Shown here in pieces: positions 48,953 to 57,264 of a DNA stretch of 64,000 bases. The notes under the pieces are model-generated. The model was given only the letters and a program-made list of their open reading frames with translations. It did no database searches and was not told the origin of the DNA. The translations under genes were made by a program, and so were the position numbers. Source of the stretch: Massilia sp. YIM B02443 (lineage in GTDB: Bacteria; Pseudomonadota; Gammaproteobacteria; Burkholderiales; Burkholderiaceae_D); assembly GCF_030411955.1 (NCBI RefSeq), contig NZ_JASNRA010000003.1:1-64000 (forward strand), written 5' to 3'. The stretch's first letter is position 1. Each line of letters opens with the position of its first letter.

Positions 48953-49303
48953 GTCGGCCTCCTGATTTGTTGGATTAAGCAGACGGCTCATGGCCATCCA
49001 ATAGTGCCATGATGCGCGTTCGGCGGCGCCGCACGAATAGGAAGAGGTAGGGGGACGATGTAGGACTATTTCTGACGAGCCCACTCTAAATTTATTGATC
49101 AGCGGAAGTCAATTTCGTAAGTGCATTTTCTGTCGCCTATAGTCCTACAAAGTCATCTGAAATGCTCCTATACCCTCATCTAAATTGCATGCCTAAGATG
49201 ACTTCCGACTCATCGCTCATCGGCGTGAAACCCTGCGGCGAAGGGGTCTTCAGCCTGCCGCAGGACGCGGCGGTTTCAAAAAGCGTACAGGGAGAAGATC
49301 ATC
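48953..49303. promoter_or_regulatory. Divergent regulatory region with two inverted repeats
   Basis: TGTAGGACTAT (49059-49069) and ATAGTCCTACA (49139-49149) are perfect 11-base inverted copies, 69 bases apart. Directly after, AAGTCATCT (49150-49158) and AGATGACTT (49196-49204) form a second inverted pair. No clear sigma-70 promoter is seen. These may be operator pairs for a stress regulator. Confidence 0.5.
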
Positions 49304-49624
49304 ATGGCTTCAAGCAACCAAGGTAACAAGCAGACCGGCAACCAGGGTAACAGCCAGAGTAGCGGTACCCGCAATCGTGGCTTCGCATCGATGGATCCGG
49401 CGCGCCAGCGCGAGATCGCCAGCCAGGGCGGCAAGGCCGCCCACGCCAAGGGTACGGCTCACGAGTTCACCTCGGAAGAGGCACGCCGCGCCGGTAGCAT
49501 GAGCCATGGCAACCGTCAGTCGGCCAGCGCCAGCGCCGGTGCAGCCAGCACCTCGCGCACCAGCAGCAAGAGCGGCAACCGCCAAAGCACACAGGGCGGC
49601 AGCCGCGGCGGCTCCAAGGAGTAA
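49304..49624 (+). CDS. KGG-domain general stress protein
   Basis: A 106-residue hydrophilic protein with the KGG/con-10-like motif GFASMDPARQREIASQGGKAAHAKGTA split over two lines of similarity, then HEFTSEEARRAG. The flanks are Ser/Gly/Asn/Gln rich. Such proteins are induced in stress and stationary phase. AGGGAGAAGATCATC precedes ATG. It ends before a strong terminator. Confidence 0.88.
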   Translation: MASSNQGNKQTGNQGNSQSSGTRNRGFASMDPARQREIASQGGKAAHAKGTAHEFTSEEARRAGSMSHGNRQSASASAGAASTSRTSSKSGNRQSTQGGSRGGSKE

Positions 49625-49707
49625 TCCCGGAGCCGTACCAGCCGCCGATCCGGCCGCACGCTGCTGCCTGGCGCAGCGGGTGTAGCCGGGCAGCGGCGCA
49701 CGCACAC

Positions 49708-49741
49708 ACAAAACGGGGAGCCAGTCGGCTCCCCGTTTTGT
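49708..49741 (+). terminator. Intrinsic terminator after the KGG gene
   Basis: ACAAAACGGGGAGCC and GGCTCCCCGTTTTGT form a 15-base perfect stem with loop AGTC. The A and T ends allow function in both directions. Confidence 0.9.
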
Positions 49742-49846
49742 TGAGGGGGCCGGTTGGCCCCCGTTTCATTTCCATTACCACACAAAATGCCGAATGGATG
49801 CGGTAGAATCGCTGCGCCTTTTTCAACCTTCCCAAGGATCAACGTC

Positions 49847-50248
49847 GTGAAATCACCGGTCATTCGTCAAGTCAAAAGCCTGTCCATGTCGTGCGACCGG
49901 ATCGGCAACCTGTTGCTGGCCAAGTTCTCTTCGCACGGCGCGGGCGACGTATGCTTCCAGGTGCCGGCCTCGATCGTGTTCTGGCTGCTGCAGCACTTGC
50001 CGGCCAACCGCGATCCGCGCCTGCAACCGCCGCCGGCCGGCCCGGCCATCACGCAGCGCGACTGGGACATGCAGATGCCGCGCGCCCTGTTCGTCAATTG
50101 CAAGGAACTGCCTGGCGCGATCCGCATGACCTTCGTGTTCGAGCACGCGCCTGACCTGACCCTGGTGCTGAATCGCAGCAACGTCGAACTGCTGCGCCAG
50201 GTCATGCAGATGTACACCAAGGACTTGATCAACCTCGAAGCGCAATAA
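49847..50248 (+). CDS. Conserved hypothetical protein
   Basis: A 133-residue soluble protein starting at GTG 49847 (KSPVIRQVKSLSMSCDRIGN) with AAGGATC upstream. It has mixed alpha/beta character and contains SIVFWLLQHLPANRDPRLQPP and LVLNRSNVELLRQVMQMY. No family is recognised. It precedes the M14 peptidase gene by 119 bases. Confidence 0.65.
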   Translation: MKSPVIRQVKSLSMSCDRIGNLLLAKFSSHGAGDVCFQVPASIVFWLLQHLPANRDPRLQPPPAGPAITQRDWDMQMPRALFVNCKELPGAIRMTFVFEHAPDLTLVLNRSNVELLRQVMQMYTKDLINLEAQ

Positions 50249-50367
50249 CCTTCTTCACTGGCCCGCGCCGCGCATCCGGACGGCAGGGCCGATCCGGTAT
50301 GATGGCCGGCCAGAACCCGACAATTTGCAGCCGGCGCAGCCTGCGCGCTGGCCATGAAAGGATCGCC

Positions 50368-51489
50368 ATGCCCATCAAGATCAGCACCATGTTCGACTCC
50401 GGTTCGATCGACGTCGTCGATGCCGCCGACCCGTCCCGGATCGACCTGAACCTGCGCAAGGATTCGCACGCCGACATCCATCAATGGTTCCACTTCCGCC
50501 TGCAGGGCGCGCGCGACCAGGCGGTCACGATGCGCTTCCTGAACGCCGGCCAGGCCACCTATCCGAAGGGCTTCGAGGATTACCAGGCGGTGGCGAGCTA
50601 CGACACCGAGAACTGGTTCCGCGTCCCTACCAGCTTCGATGGCCAGGTCATGACCATCGAGCACACCCCGGAGCTGGACAGCGTCTATTACGCCTACTTC
50701 GAGCCGTACAGCTGGGAACGCCACCTGCGCCTGCTGGGCGAAGTGGCCGAGAATCCGATCGCGCGCGTGCACGACATCGGCTCCACGGTCGACGGCCGCG
50801 ACATGAACCTGGTGGTGATCGGCAACCCGCAAGCCGAGAAAAAGATCTGGGTCATCGCGCGCCAGCACCCGGGCGAGTCGATGGCCGAGTGGTTCGTGGA
50901 AGGCATGATGGATGCGCTGCTCGACAACGCCAATCCGGTCTCGCGCAAGCTCTTGCAGCGCGCCGTGTTCTACATCGTCCCGAACATGAACCCGGACGGC
51001 TCGGTGCGCGGCAACCTGCGCACCAACGCCGCCGGCGCCAACCTGAATCGCGAGTGGATGAACCCGTCGCTCGAGCGCAGCCCGGAAGTGCTGTGCGTGA
51101 AGCAGAAGATCGAAGAGATCGGCATCGACATGTTCTTCGACATCCATGGCGACGAAGCGCTGCCGTACAACTTCGTGGCCGGCTGCGAGATGCTGGAAGA
51201 CTTCACCGCCGAACGCGCGATGGAGCAGAGCAGCTTCATCGACAATTACATCTCTTGCAGCCCGGACTTCCAGAAGGAATTCGGCTACGCCGCCAGCAAG
51301 TACAACGACGAACTCTTGACGCTGGCTTCGAAGTACGTCGGCCACCACTTCAAGTGCCTGTCGCTGACGCTGGAAATGCCGTTCAAGGACAACGCCAACC
51401 TGCCGGACGCGCACACCGGCTGGAACGGCGCGCGCAGCGCCGGCCTGGGCGCGGCGATGCTGCAGCCGATCCTGCAGGCGCTGGGCTGA
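50368..51489 (+). CDS. M14-family zinc carboxypeptidase, cytosolic CCP-like
   Basis: A 373-residue metallopeptidase. The N-terminal beta-rich domain (about 1-110) is typical of the cytosolic carboxypeptidase (Nna1/AGBL-like) branch. Zinc ligands H167 and E170 lie in RQHPGESMAEWF and the third, about H260, in FFDIHGDEALPYNF. NPDGSVRGNLRTNAAGANLNREW matches the substrate region. No signal peptide, so it acts in the cytoplasm. ATG 50368 follows AAAGGATCGCC. The next gene starts four bases after the stop. Confidence 0.9.
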   Translation: MPIKISTMFDSGSIDVVDAADPSRIDLNLRKDSHADIHQWFHFRLQGARDQAVTMRFLNAGQATYPKGFEDYQAVASYDTENWFRVPTSFDGQVMTIEHTPELDSVYYAYFEPYSWERHLRLLGEVAENPIARVHDIGSTVDGRDMNLVVIGNPQAEKKIWVIARQHPGESMAEWFVEGMMDALLDNANPVSRKLLQRAVFYIVPNMNPDGSVRGNLRTNAAGANLNREWMNPSLERSPEVLCVKQKIEEIGIDMFFDIHGDEALPYNFVAGCEMLEDFTAERAMEQSSFIDNYISCSPDFQKEFGYAASKYNDELLTLASKYVGHHFKCLSLTLEMPFKDNANLPDAHTGWNGARSAGLGAAMLQPILQALG

Positions 51490-51493
51490 AGCC

Positions 51494-51970
51494 ATGGGCA
51501 TTGAGATCGAGCGCAAGTTCCTCCCGGCGAGCGACGACTGGCGCTCGCTCGGCGAGGCGGTCCTGGTGCGCCAGGGCTATCTGACCTCCGACCCGCTGCG
51601 CACGGTGCGCGTGCGCATCTATGGCGGCGAGGGCTTCCTGACCATCAAGAGCAAGAGCGAAGGCGCCTCGCGCGGCGAGTGGGAATATCCGATCCCGCTG
51701 CAGGACGCGTCCGAACTGCTCGACCGCCTGTGCGAGCGGCCGCTGGTGGAGAAGTATCGGCGCCGCATCGCGCACGCCGGCTTCACCTGGGAAGTCGATG
51801 AATTCCTGGGCGATAACGCCGGCTTGGTGGTGGCCGAGATCGAACTGCCGTCGGAAGATGCCGCCTTCGAGCGCCCTGACTGGATCGGCCAGGAAGTCAC
51901 CGGCGACAAGCGCTACTACAACTCCAACCTGATCCGTTCACCTTATTCCACCTGGACCCAGCCACGATGA
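51494..51970 (+). CDS. CYTH domain protein (triphosphatase-like)
   Basis: A 158-residue CYTH protein. The ExExK signature E4-I-E-R-K8 opens the tunnel fold, and charged strands such as RTVRVRIYGGEGFLTIKSK and EVDEFLGDNAGLVVAEIEL continue it. Members are inorganic triphosphatases or class IV adenylate cyclases; the short length favours triphosphatase. It overlaps the next gene by ATGA and follows the M14 gene by four bases. Confidence 0.92.
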   Translation: MGIEIERKFLPASDDWRSLGEAVLVRQGYLTSDPLRTVRVRIYGGEGFLTIKSKSEGASRGEWEYPIPLQDASELLDRLCERPLVEKYRRRIAHAGFTWEVDEFLGDNAGLVVAEIELPSEDAAFERPDWIGQEVTGDKRYYNSNLIRSPYSTWTQPR

Positions 51971-53124
51971 CCTTGACGCGCCGCCGCCTGCTTGCCGTTT
52001 CTCTCTCAACCGCAATTGGGCTGGCGCTGCCGTCGGCCGGTGCATTCGCTGCTGACGCCGGGAGCTACTTCCCGCCGGCCGGCGAATGGGCGCGCAAGGA
52101 CGCGGCCCAGCTCGGCATGGACCCGGCGGCACTGGCGGCAGCGGTGCAGTTCGCGCAGTCGCACGAAACCGACTGGCCGCGCGATTTGTCGACCCAGGAA
52201 ACCATCTTCGGCGAGCGTCTGGGTTCGATGCCGACGCGGCGCGCGGCGACCAGCGGCGTGGTGATCTACAAGGGCTATGTGGTAGCCGAGTTCGGCGACA
52301 CGCGCTTCGTCGATCCGACTTATTCGGTGGCCAAGAGCATGCTGGCCACTGTCGCCGGCATTGCCGTGCGCGACGGCCGCATCAAGGTCGATGAGCGGGT
52401 GGCGCAGCGCGTGCAGGACGGCGGCTACGACGCGCCGCAGAACGCCCCGATCACCTGGAAGCAGCACCTGCAGCAGGAGTCGGAGTGGGAAGGCACGCTG
52501 TGGGGCAAGCACAGCAATTTTATCGGCAAGGCTGCCTTCGGCAAGGGCGAGCGCAAGCCGCGCGCGTTGCAGGCGCCGGGCAGCTTCTACGAATACAACG
52601 ACACCCGCATCAACCGCTTCGCGCTGTCGCTGCTGAACGTGTTCGGCCAGTCGGTGCCGGAAGTGTTCCAGCAGCAGGTCATGGACCCGATCGGCGGCTC
52701 CAGCAGCTGGAAATGGCTGCCTTACCATAACAGCTACGTGGAACTGAACGGCAAGCAGGTGCCGTCGGTCAGCGGCGGCACGCGCTGGGGCGGCGGCATG
52801 TGGATCGACAGCTGGGACATGGCGCGCTTTGGCTACCTGTGGCTGCATCATGGCGCGTGGAATGGCAGGCAGATCCTGCCGGCGTCGTACGTCAAGGACG
52901 CCTTGACGCCGAGCGCGCATGGACCGGACTACGGCTACCTGTGGTGGCTCAACACCAAGGGCAAGAATTTGCCGGGCTTGCCGGCGAATGCTTTCGCCGC
53001 ATTGGGCGCGGGCAGCAACACCATCGTCGTCTCGCCCGACCATGACCTGGTGGTCGTGTGGCGCTGGCACTCGGGTAATACGGCCGAGTTCACCAAGCGC
53101 GTGATCGCCGCGATCCGCAAATAG
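51967..53124 (+). CDS. Exported serine hydrolase (class C beta-lactamase family)
   Basis: A 385-residue penicillin-binding-protein-like hydrolase with a signal peptide (MTLTRRRLLAVSLSTAIGLA, with a Tat-like double arginine). The SxxK motif is S120-V-A-K123, and the Tyr motif is in YEYNDTRINRF. SGGTRWGGGMWI and GYLWWLNTKG follow. It is more likely an esterase or 6-aminohexanoate-type hydrolase than a beta-lactamase. Third gene of the M14-CYTH-hydrolase operon. Confidence 0.88.
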   Translation: MTLTRRRLLAVSLSTAIGLALPSAGAFAADAGSYFPPAGEWARKDAAQLGMDPAALAAAVQFAQSHETDWPRDLSTQETIFGERLGSMPTRRAATSGVVIYKGYVVAEFGDTRFVDPTYSVAKSMLATVAGIAVRDGRIKVDERVAQRVQDGGYDAPQNAPITWKQHLQQESEWEGTLWGKHSNFIGKAAFGKGERKPRALQAPGSFYEYNDTRINRFALSLLNVFGQSVPEVFQQQVMDPIGGSSSWKWLPYHNSYVELNGKQVPSVSGGTRWGGGMWIDSWDMARFGYLWLHHGAWNGRQILPASYVKDALTPSAHGPDYGYLWWLNTKGKNLPGLPANAFAALGAGSNTIVVSPDHDLVVVWRWHSGNTAEFTKRVIAAIRK

Positions 53125-53295
53125 CATCCGTGCTTTGTCGCGCCGCGGCAGGCGGCGCGGCGCCCTGCGCCACTGCGCGCAACCCTTCTCCTTTCCTGTT
53201 CCGTATGTCATCCATAACAGCCCTCGCGTACGCGCGCGCGCACGTCCAATTGTGCGGAGCAAAACGGGTGATTGATGATATATTTTTGGCATTAA

Positions 53296-54573
<1,278 letters not shown>

Positions 54574-54592
54574 TTTTCGCTCGCCAAAGAAG

Positions 54593-54632
54593 AAGGGCGC
54601 CGTCCGCATTGCTGCGGGCGGCGCCCTTTTTT
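54593..54632. terminator. Terminator between glf and the DUF2863 gene
   Basis: GGGCGCCG and CGGCGCCC form a stem with further pairing of CCGC/GCGG and are followed by TTTTTT. On the minus strand the leading AAGAAG gives CTTCTT, so partial use in both directions is possible. Confidence 0.8.
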
Positions 54633-54717
54633 ATCGCGCTGAAGCTTCGGGAAAGCTTGGCGCAGACACGGTCGCGACTGCCGGCGCTGCAGGCCCGCGC
54701 GGGCCCGCCTCAACCGA

Positions 54718-55968
54718 TCAGTGGAAGTGCTCGGTCCCGGCCGGCGCGTCTTCCGGCATCTCGGCATGCACCAGTTCACCGGTCGGGTCGGCGAACAACG
54801 GCGAGCCGCAATCGTCGCAGTACTCGGCCGCATAGCGCTCGTTGATGCGTTTGACGTGGGCGATGCCGGCGTCGTTCAGGTGGGCGATGATCTCGTTGAT
54901 CGGGCTCAGGAGCTGTCCGGTGGCGGCCAGCGGGCCTTCCATCGGCGTGCCTTCCTCGTCTTCCTGGCCGTACAGCGGCCAGACGATGCCGTACACCACG
55001 TCGGCGCTCTGGCGCATCGTGAACGAAACCCGGTATTCGTCGATCTGGATGTCGGCCGCTTCCTCGCCGAAACCCGCCACCACGGCGCGCAGGTCGGACG
55101 CTTCCACGCCCAGCGTGTTGGTGAGATAGTGCACGGCGGCGCGGATCGAGATCGGGCGGATCAGTTTATCCGCTTCGCGGCAGGTCACGTAATACGCTTC
55201 CGGCAGCAGCAGCTCGATGCCGCAGCCCGGCAGCAGGCGCGCCACGTTGGCGGTGGCTTGCGCGCGCCATTGTTCCAGGCAGCGGTTGCGTTCTTCGGCA
55301 AAGCGCAGTTGGTGCTGCGGCTCTTGCCAGCGGAAGATCGGCTCGCCGGCCGGCGCCACCACGGCCACGACCAGATAGCGGGTGTCGGCCAGGAAGGCCG
55401 GCACTTCTTCGGCGCTCGGGGCCGGCTTGATGGTGCCGCCCTTGTGCGCGGCGGCGGCCAGCTTGTGGGTCAGCGCATAGGTTTCGGAATGGGTGCGCGG
55501 CAACTGGTCGAGCGAATACAGGGTCGGCGCCATCGCCATGCGCGTGCCTTCGGCCAGCAGGTGGCCGGAGAAGTGCGCGCCGAGGGTGGCCAGCAGGTCC
55601 GACGGGATATTGCCGGTGGCGATGGAGAAACGGGTCCAGGCCAGGATTGGCGCCGCGATCAAGAGCGCCTGCCAGGTGACGTCGCCTTTTTCGGTCTGTT
55701 CGACCATGCACGACGATTCGCTGACCGCTTCCACGGTATCCATCAGCACGTCGTAGGAGGCGAGGTCATCCTTGAACAGGGTATTCAGGGCGCTGTCGAC
55801 GCTGTCCTGATGATTGAGCTTGAGCAGCTTTTGCAGGTGCGTGTCCAGCTGGCGTTCCCAGGCCCGTTCCTCGGCCCGGCTGGCAGCTTGCATGAGGGCT
55901 TGCGAGAGGCTGACGAGGCGCTGGCTTTCTGCGGAGAGTTTGGTTGAATCTTTGGAAGGACGACGCAT
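54718..55968 (-). CDS. DUF2863 family protein
   Basis: A 416-residue soluble protein. It resembles proteins of Burkholderiales annotated as DUF2863 (from memory), with MRRPSKDSTKLSAESQRLVS at the start. The late motif EYCDDCGSPLFADPTGELVHA looks like a zinc-binding CxxC. The C-terminus is rich in acidic residues and histidine. Function unknown. It is convergent with glf. Confidence 0.75.
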   Translation of the reverse strand: MRRPSKDSTKLSAESQRLVSLSQALMQAASRAEERAWERQLDTHLQKLLKLNHQDSVDSALNTLFKDDLASYDVLMDTVEAVSESSCMVEQTEKGDVTWQALLIAAPILAWTRFSIATGNIPSDLLATLGAHFSGHLLAEGTRMAMAPTLYSLDQLPRTHSETYALTHKLAAAAHKGGTIKPAPSAEEVPAFLADTRYLVVAVVAPAGEPIFRWQEPQHQLRFAEERNRCLEQWRAQATANVARLLPGCGIELLLPEAYYVTCREADKLIRPISIRAAVHYLTNTLGVEASDLRAVVAGFGEEAADIQIDEYRVSFTMRQSADVVYGIVWPLYGQEDEEGTPMEGPLAATGQLLSPINEIIAHLNDAGIAHVKRINERYAAEYCDDCGSPLFADPTGELVHAEMPEDAPAGTEHFH

Positions 55969-56104
55969 GGCGCTTGTGAGTCTCTTGTCGGTGAATGAAT
56001 CGAAAGTTCAGTGGGTCATGATAAACCCATATCCCCGGTATTGTAGTTGATTCGGCCACAAGTCACGAATACCGGCGGCGGCGCCCGGGTGCGCACGACA
56101 GCGC

Positions 56105-56149
56105 TTGCATGTCGGCGCGAGCCGGTACATAATGAGAACGATTCTCATT
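56105..56149 (+). promoter_or_regulatory. Fur-controlled sigma-70 promoter
   Basis: TTGCAT (56105-56110) and CATAAT (56128-56133) are 17 bases apart. A 19-base Fur box AATGAGAACGATTCTCATT, a perfect 8-3-8 dyad, lies at 56131-56149 and covers the -10 and the start site. Iron-loaded Fur should repress it. Confidence 0.85.
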
Positions 56150-56316
56150 CAAAGCCATGTTGAAGGTGCAAGCGTGGCCCAGGGTGCGATTCGATTGAGG
56201 CTGCCCGCGACCGGGAAACTCGTCGGTAGCTGGTTTGGCAGCATTGTTTCACGGAGTACCACCCCCGCCGGGAAACCGGATTTGCCCCTCCTGGCGCCGC
56301 CAGGGGGGATTTTTTT
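56140..56316 (+). ncRNA. Candidate Fur-regulated small RNA or attenuated leader
   Basis: A transcript from the Fur-controlled promoter would start near 56140 and reach a strong intrinsic terminator at 56286-56316, giving about 177 nt. It has no convincing open reading frame; a 13-codon frame at 56157-56198 has no ribosome binding site. The boundaries are inferred from promoter and terminator only. It may be an iron-responsive sRNA, or a leader controlling the dioxygenase gene 25 bases downstream. Confidence 0.5.
56286..56316 (+). terminator. Intrinsic terminator in the leader of the PiuC-like gene
   Basis: CCCTCCTGG pairs with CCAGGGGGG (one G-T wobble) around CGCCG, followed by A and seven T. 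It lies between the Fur promoter and the start codon at 56342. Confidence 0.85.
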
Positions 56317-56341
56317 GTTGGCATTCAAAAAAGAACTGAAC

Positions 56342-57025
56342 ATGATGCTGCATATTCCCGGCGTGCTGACGCCGGAGCAGGTGGCGCAGATCCGCGCCCG
56401 CCTCGATCAATCTCCCGAATGGATCGACGGCCGCGAAAGCGTCGGGCCGCAGGGCGCGCGGGTCAAGCGCAACCGCCAGCTGGGCGAGAGTACGCCGCTG
56501 GCGCTCGAGCTCGGCCAGATCGTCAGCGCGGCGCTGATGGCCAATCCCCTGTTCTTCGCCGCGGCGTTGCCTCTGCGGGTGCTGACGCCTTACTTCAACG
56601 CCTACAGCGGCGGCGAGCATTACGGCCTGCACGTGGACGGCGCGATCCGCGCCCAACGCGGCGGCTTGCCGCCGCTGCGGGCCGACGTGTCGACCACGGT
56701 GTTTCTGAGCGGGCCGGACGAGTACGACGGCGGAGAGCTGGAAGTGGTGGACCTGTACGGGACGCACGAGGTCAAGCTGGATGCGGGCGATGCGATCGTG
56801 TATTCGTCCGGCAGCATTCACCAGGTCAAGCTGGTGACGCGTGGGGAGCGGGTGGCGTCGTTCCTGTGGACGCAGAGCATGGTGCGCGATGACGGCAAGC
56901 GGGCCATGTTGCTCGACCTCGATACGCATATCCAGCGGCTGCGCGCCGAGCACGGCGAATCCGAGACGACCGTGGGGTTGACGGCGCATTATCACAACCT
57001 GTTGCGGATGTGGGCCGAGGTGTGA
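56342..57025 (+). CDS. Fe(II)/2-oxoglutarate-dependent PKHD-type hydroxylase (PiuC/YbiX-like)
   Basis: A 227-residue 2-oxoglutarate dioxygenase. The N-terminus [20 protein letters not shown] is characteristic of the PiuC/YbiX group, so ATG 56342 is chosen over the frame start at 56105, which is in the promoter. Iron ligands are H97 and D99 (LHVDGA) and about H160 (SIHQVK). In other bacteria the gene is iron regulated and found beside siderophore receptors. Here it stands behind a Fur box without a receptor gene. A terminator follows at 57111. Confidence 0.93.
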   Translation: MMLHIPGVLTPEQVAQIRARLDQSPEWIDGRESVGPQGARVKRNRQLGESTPLALELGQIVSAALMANPLFFAAALPLRVLTPYFNAYSGGEHYGLHVDGAIRAQRGGLPPLRADVSTTVFLSGPDEYDGGELEVVDLYGTHEVKLDAGDAIVYSSGSIHQVKLVTRGERVASFLWTQSMVRDDGKRAMLLDLDTHIQRLRAEHGESETTVGLTAHYHNLLRMWAEV

Positions 57026-57110
57026 TGCGCTAAAAAGCAACTGCGTTAGAGGTTGCGAGCAAACGAGCAGTTGACGTGATCGTCTGAGTTTTTGTTGGTT
57101 TTACCTTAAT

Positions 57111-57141
57111 GCCCGATGAGCTCCATCGGGCGTTTTGTTTT
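57111..57141 (+). terminator. Intrinsic terminator after the PiuC-like gene
   Basis: GCCCGATG and CATCGGGC enclose AGCTC and are followed by GTTTTGTTTTT. It separates the dioxygenase from vgrG. Confidence 0.85.
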
Positions 57142-57264
57142 TCCGAGACACAGTGGAGTTTATTCGGAATATTCCGACAGGTCGACATTGCCTTTGCTCA
57201 ATTTTTAATGAAGGGAAACTGCCAAAATTCACGCTTATTCAGAAGTGGATCATGGGAGACCGCC

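Noticed and set aside
56105-56341. N-terminal extension of the PiuC-like protein
   Set aside because: The frame starts in the -35 element and runs through the Fur box and terminator. The family begins at MMLHIPG.
57109-57264. Upstream start for vgrG
   Set aside because: The first codons fall in a terminator hairpin, and the residues do not resemble VgrG. GTG 57265 has GGGAG at proper distance.
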